Shown here one piece after another: positions 4,929 through 6,999 of a DNA stretch of 6,999 nt. A program made the translations under genes and the position numbers. This stretch comes from JBGTKH01 sp041744735 (lineage in GTDB: Bacteria; Planctomycetota; Planctomycetia; Pirellulales; Pirellulaceae): assembly GCA_041744735.1 (NCBI GenBank), contig JBGTKH010000236.1:1-6999 (forward strand). Direction: 5' to 3'. The notes under the pieces were generated by a model. The model did not search any database. It was not told the DNA's origin and saw only the letters and a program-made list of their open reading frames with translations. The stretch's first letter is position 1; each line of letters starts with the position of its first letter.

Positions 4929-6032
4929 ATGTTGGGAAAATTGATGCTCGGTTGCCAGGCGTTGTCCTGTGCCTTGGTGTTGTCAATGTCGTTGGCGGCA
5001 GTGGCAGCGGATTTGGGATTGAAGGAAGGCGCGCCCGATCTGAAATCGGCGGGGCCGCTGGCCTTTGCGCCGGAGGGAGTTCTGTTGGTCGGCGATGCGG
5101 TGAATGCCGCTGTGTACGCCATCGACACGGGCGACACGTCGGGCAGCCCGGCGAGCGTGAAGTTGAACGTTGAAGGGATCAATGAAAAGATCGCGGCGCT
5201 GTTGGGCACCACTGCGGCCGACATCTTAATTAACGATCTGGCCGTCAACCCGCTCAGCGGCAACGCCTATCTGTCCGTGTCGCGCGGCCGCGGTCCGGAT
5301 GCGGCGGCGGTGCTGTTGAAGGTCGATGGGTCGGGCAAGATCAGCGAGCTGTCGCTGAAACAAGTGAAGTTCGCGAAAGCCGCTCTGCCCAACGCTCCGG
5401 CACCAGGTGGCGAAGGTCGCAGCAATCGCCGCCAAGAATCGATCACCGATCTGACCTATGCCGACGGCCGAGTGTTTGTGGCCGGTCTGTCGAACGAAGA
5501 GTTCGCCTCGAATCTGCGTTCCATCCCGTTCCCGTTTGGTGATGCCAACAAAGGAACCAGCGTCGAAATCTATCACGGGGCACATGGCAAGTTTGAGACC
5601 GCCTCGCCCGTGCGAACGTTTGTGTCCTACGAAATCAGCGGAGATACGAATCTGCTGGCCGCGTACACCTGCACGCCGCTCGTGAAATTCCCCGTGAGCC
5701 AGTTGAAGCCCGGCGAGAAGCTCAAGGGCACGACGATCGCCGAACTGGGCAATCGCAACCGGCCGCTGGACATGATCGTCTACAGCAAGGGCGGCAAGGA
5801 TTACATCCTGATGGCCAACAGCGCCCGCGGGATCATGAAAATTACCACGGACAACATCGACAAGATCCAAGGCATCACCGAACAGATTTCAAACACTGCC
5901 GGTTTGACGTACGAGACCATCGGCGGCCTCCAAGGCGTCGTGCAGCTTGACAAGCTGAACGGCGAGAATGCGTTGCTGTTGGTGCAAACGGACACCGGTG
6001 CGCTGAACCTGCAAACAGTGGCTCTGCCTTAA
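4929..6032 (+). CDS. Secreted propeller-like protein of unknown function
   Basis: This 367-residue protein has a clear signal peptide (residues 1-26, ending AAVA). I do not recognise a characterised family, although the layout recalls planctomycete hypothetical proteins. The N-terminal part (GPLAFAPEGVLLVGDAVNAAVYAID, about 42-66, is split here as GPLAFAPEGVLLVG then DAVNAAVYAID) reads like the first blade of an NHL/SMP30-type beta propeller. Later strands alternate with turns such as DLAVNPLSGNAYLSV and DLTYADGRVFVAGLS, consistent with a propeller. Other distinctive stretches are RRQESITDL (155-163), GLSNEEFASNL (176-186), HGAHG (206-210) and YTCTPLVKFPV (236-246). No catalytic or metal motif was identified. 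It has its own promoter candidate (4842-4869) and an intrinsic terminator about 64 bp after its stop, so it may be a single-gene unit. Being a propeller is inference from the repeat rhythm. Confidence 0.88.
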   Translation: MLGKLMLGCQALSCALVLSMSLAAVAADLGLKEGAPDLKSAGPLAFAPEGVLLVGDAVNAAVYAIDTGDTSGSPASVKLNVEGINEKIAALLGTTAADILINDLAVNPLSGNAYLSVSRGRGPDAAAVLLKVDGSGKISELSLKQVKFAKAALPNAPAPGGEGRSNRRQESITDLTYADGRVFVAGLSNEEFASNLRSIPFPFGDANKGTSVEIYHGAHGKFETASPVRTFVSYEISGDTNLLAAYTCTPLVKFPVSQLKPGEKLKGTTIAELGNRNRPLDMIVYSKGGKDYILMANSARGIMKITTDNIDKIQGITEQISNTAGLTYETIGGLQGVVQLDKLNGENALLLVQTDTGALNLQTVALP

Positions 6033-6052
6033 GCGGTTCACACAGAAGTTCA

Positions 6053-6999
6053 ATGACAGGTCTGAATCCCAACCGATTCCGTCGACATCCACCAGGCCTG
6101 GCGCGCACCAACATCCGTTCGCGCCAGGCTGTTTTTTCCCGGCGGCTGTGCGCGGCGGGCACGGTGATGCTTGGGTTGTTGGTTTGCGCTCCGTCTGGTT
6201 TGGCAGTCGAATTAGTTCTGAGCCAAACGTCAGCCGCAACACGCGTTGAGATTCGCGGCTTAACGTCCGATCAACTTCAATCGCTGCGTGCCGCCCAATT
6301 AACAACGGAGCAGTGGTCGAAGTCGTTCTCCGTTTATGTCGGAGCCCTAAGCAATTCAGCGGCGACGATTGACGATCAGCCAGCCATCTTAGGCGAATAT
6401 GCGATTGAGAAGGCCGCGATTGTTTTCCAGCCGCGTTTTCCGTTGCGGCCCGGGCTGCAGTATCGCGCGGTGTTCGATCCCGCTCGGCTGCCCGCATCCG
6501 CAACGATTCTCGCGGCGGCGGTGGAACGTACGTTTTCGCTCCCTGAGCCGCCTCCAGCGCCGCCAACGTTCGTGGCGCACGTTTATCCCAGCCGCGGCAC
6601 GCTGCCCGAAAATCAACTCAAGTTCTACATCCACTTCTCGGCCCCCATGAGCCGCGGCGGTTCTTATCAGTACATTCAGTTAATCGAAGAATCGGGTGAA
6701 GAGGTTGAGTTCCCGTTTCTCGAACTGGGCGAAGAGTTATGGGACGACACGGGCACGCGGTTCACGCTGTTCTTCGATCCGGGTCGCATCAAGCGCGGCC
6801 TCAAGCCGCGCGAAGAAGTCGGACCATCGCTGGAGGAAGGCAAGTCGTACACACTGCGCATCCGCCGTGCGTGGCTCGACGCGGCGGGCAAGCCGCTCAC
6901 TAAGGACTTCGAAAAGAAGTTCTCCGTCGCGGCGCCCGACGACGTTCAGCCTGACGTAAAGAGATGGCGGCTGACGGCACCGCCTGCCGCCACTCGCCA
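6053..6999 (+). CDS. Partial surface protein with Ig-like (Big_5-type) domain, C-terminus off window
   Basis: An open frame runs from ATG 6053 to the window end (315 codons plus 2 nt) without a stop. The hydrophobic VMLGLLVCAPSGLA stretch (38-51) preceded by SRR looks like a signal peptide ending before VELVLS. An N-terminal beta-rich region (52-160) is followed by a Pro-rich hinge (FSLPEPPPAPP) and an Ig-like domain of the Big_5 or SbsA type from about 176 to 291: YPSRGTLPENQLKFYIHF, SAPMSRGGSYQYIQL, PFLELGEELW, LFFDPGRIKRGLKPREEVG and YTLRIRRAW. This domain block is conserved in planctomycete hypothetical proteins. Function is unknown; extracytoplasmic adhesion or scaffold is inference. The start is doubtful: 6053 has only a weak AGAAG site 4 nt upstream, and an intrinsic terminator sits in codons 15-29. 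GTG 6164 or ATG 6167 avoid the terminator but leave a very short signal peptide with no positive charge. Confidence 0.8.
   Translation, partial: MTGLNPNRFRRHPPGLARTNIRSRQAVFSRRLCAAGTVMLGLLVCAPSGLAVELVLSQTSAATRVEIRGLTSDQLQSLRAAQLTTEQWSKSFSVYVGALSNSAATIDDQPAILGEYAIEKAAIVFQPRFPLRPGLQYRAVFDPARLPASATILAAAVERTFSLPEPPPAPPTFVAHVYPSRGTLPENQLKFYIHFSAPMSRGGSYQYIQLIEESGEEVEFPFLELGEELWDDTGTRFTLFFDPGRIKRGLKPREEVGPSLEEGKSYTLRIRRAWLDAAGKPLTKDFEKKFSVAAPDDVQPDVKRWRLTAPPAATR
6096..6137 (+). terminator. Intrinsic (Rho-independent) terminator
   Basis: GCCTGGCGCG (6096-6105) pairs perfectly with CGCGCCAGGC (6120-6129) around a 14-nt loop, and TG then TTTTTT (6132-6137) follows directly. GC-rich stem plus T run is the classic form. 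It lies about 64 bp after the stop of the secreted protein gene ending at 6032, and inside the apparent 5' end of the next open frame. Confidence 0.75.

Noticed and set aside
4805..5263. Minus-strand open frame over the promoter and signal peptide of the secreted gene
   Set aside because: It is antisense to a gene with a clear promoter, ribosome site and signal peptide, and has no recognisable domain.

Overview
This window most likely comes from a planctomycete, probably of the Pirellulales/Rhodopirellula type. Three things point there. The first is a Tat-exported DUF1501 protein together with a secreted PQQ-like beta-propeller whose mature protein begins ENWPRWRGP, a typical planctomycete form. 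The second is a large C-terminal-truncated surface protein carrying the HFSAPMSRG / PFLELGEELW / LFFDPGRIKRGL block. The third is a set of dispersed extragenic repeats whose accidental translations (TRSVSEG, TDWQSV) recur in planctomycete genomes. These attributions are from memory of the families; no database search was possible.

Layout. Positions 1-420 are non-coding and hold two convergent arrays of one hairpin-forming repeat: four copies with a 66-bp period pointing right, then three copies with a 67-bp period pointing left. A DUF1501 gene follows (495-1937, GTG start, strong Shine-Dalgarno). Downstream of it lies a 24-bp-armed inverted repeat (1948-2020). A tight gene pair comes next: a secreted permuted papain-like (YiiX/C92-type) hydrolase with an odd Trp/Cys-rich tail (2202-2849), and a small single-span membrane protein (2869-3432) that starts 19 bp after it. 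A 21-bp palindrome touching the stop codon separates this pair from the PQQ-like beta-propeller gene (3487-4743). Then come a run of 8-bp tandem repeats (4753-4800), a good sigma70-like promoter with an extended -10 (4842-4869), and a gene for a secreted propeller-like protein of unknown function (4929-6032). The last gene (about 6053 to beyond the window end) is incomplete. A textbook intrinsic-terminator hairpin lies inside its apparent first 30 codons, so its true start is uncertain.

All genes are on the + strand, and five of the six products have a recognisable export signal or a membrane anchor (the last one's signal depends on where it starts). The window is therefore a run of cell-envelope or periplasmic genes rather than one metabolic pathway. 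No tRNA, rRNA, transposase, phage gene, CRISPR array or defence system was seen. The features most worth a second look are the convergent GNRA-loop repeat arrays, the Trp/Cys tail of the papain-like protein, and the terminator/start conflict at 6053-6167.
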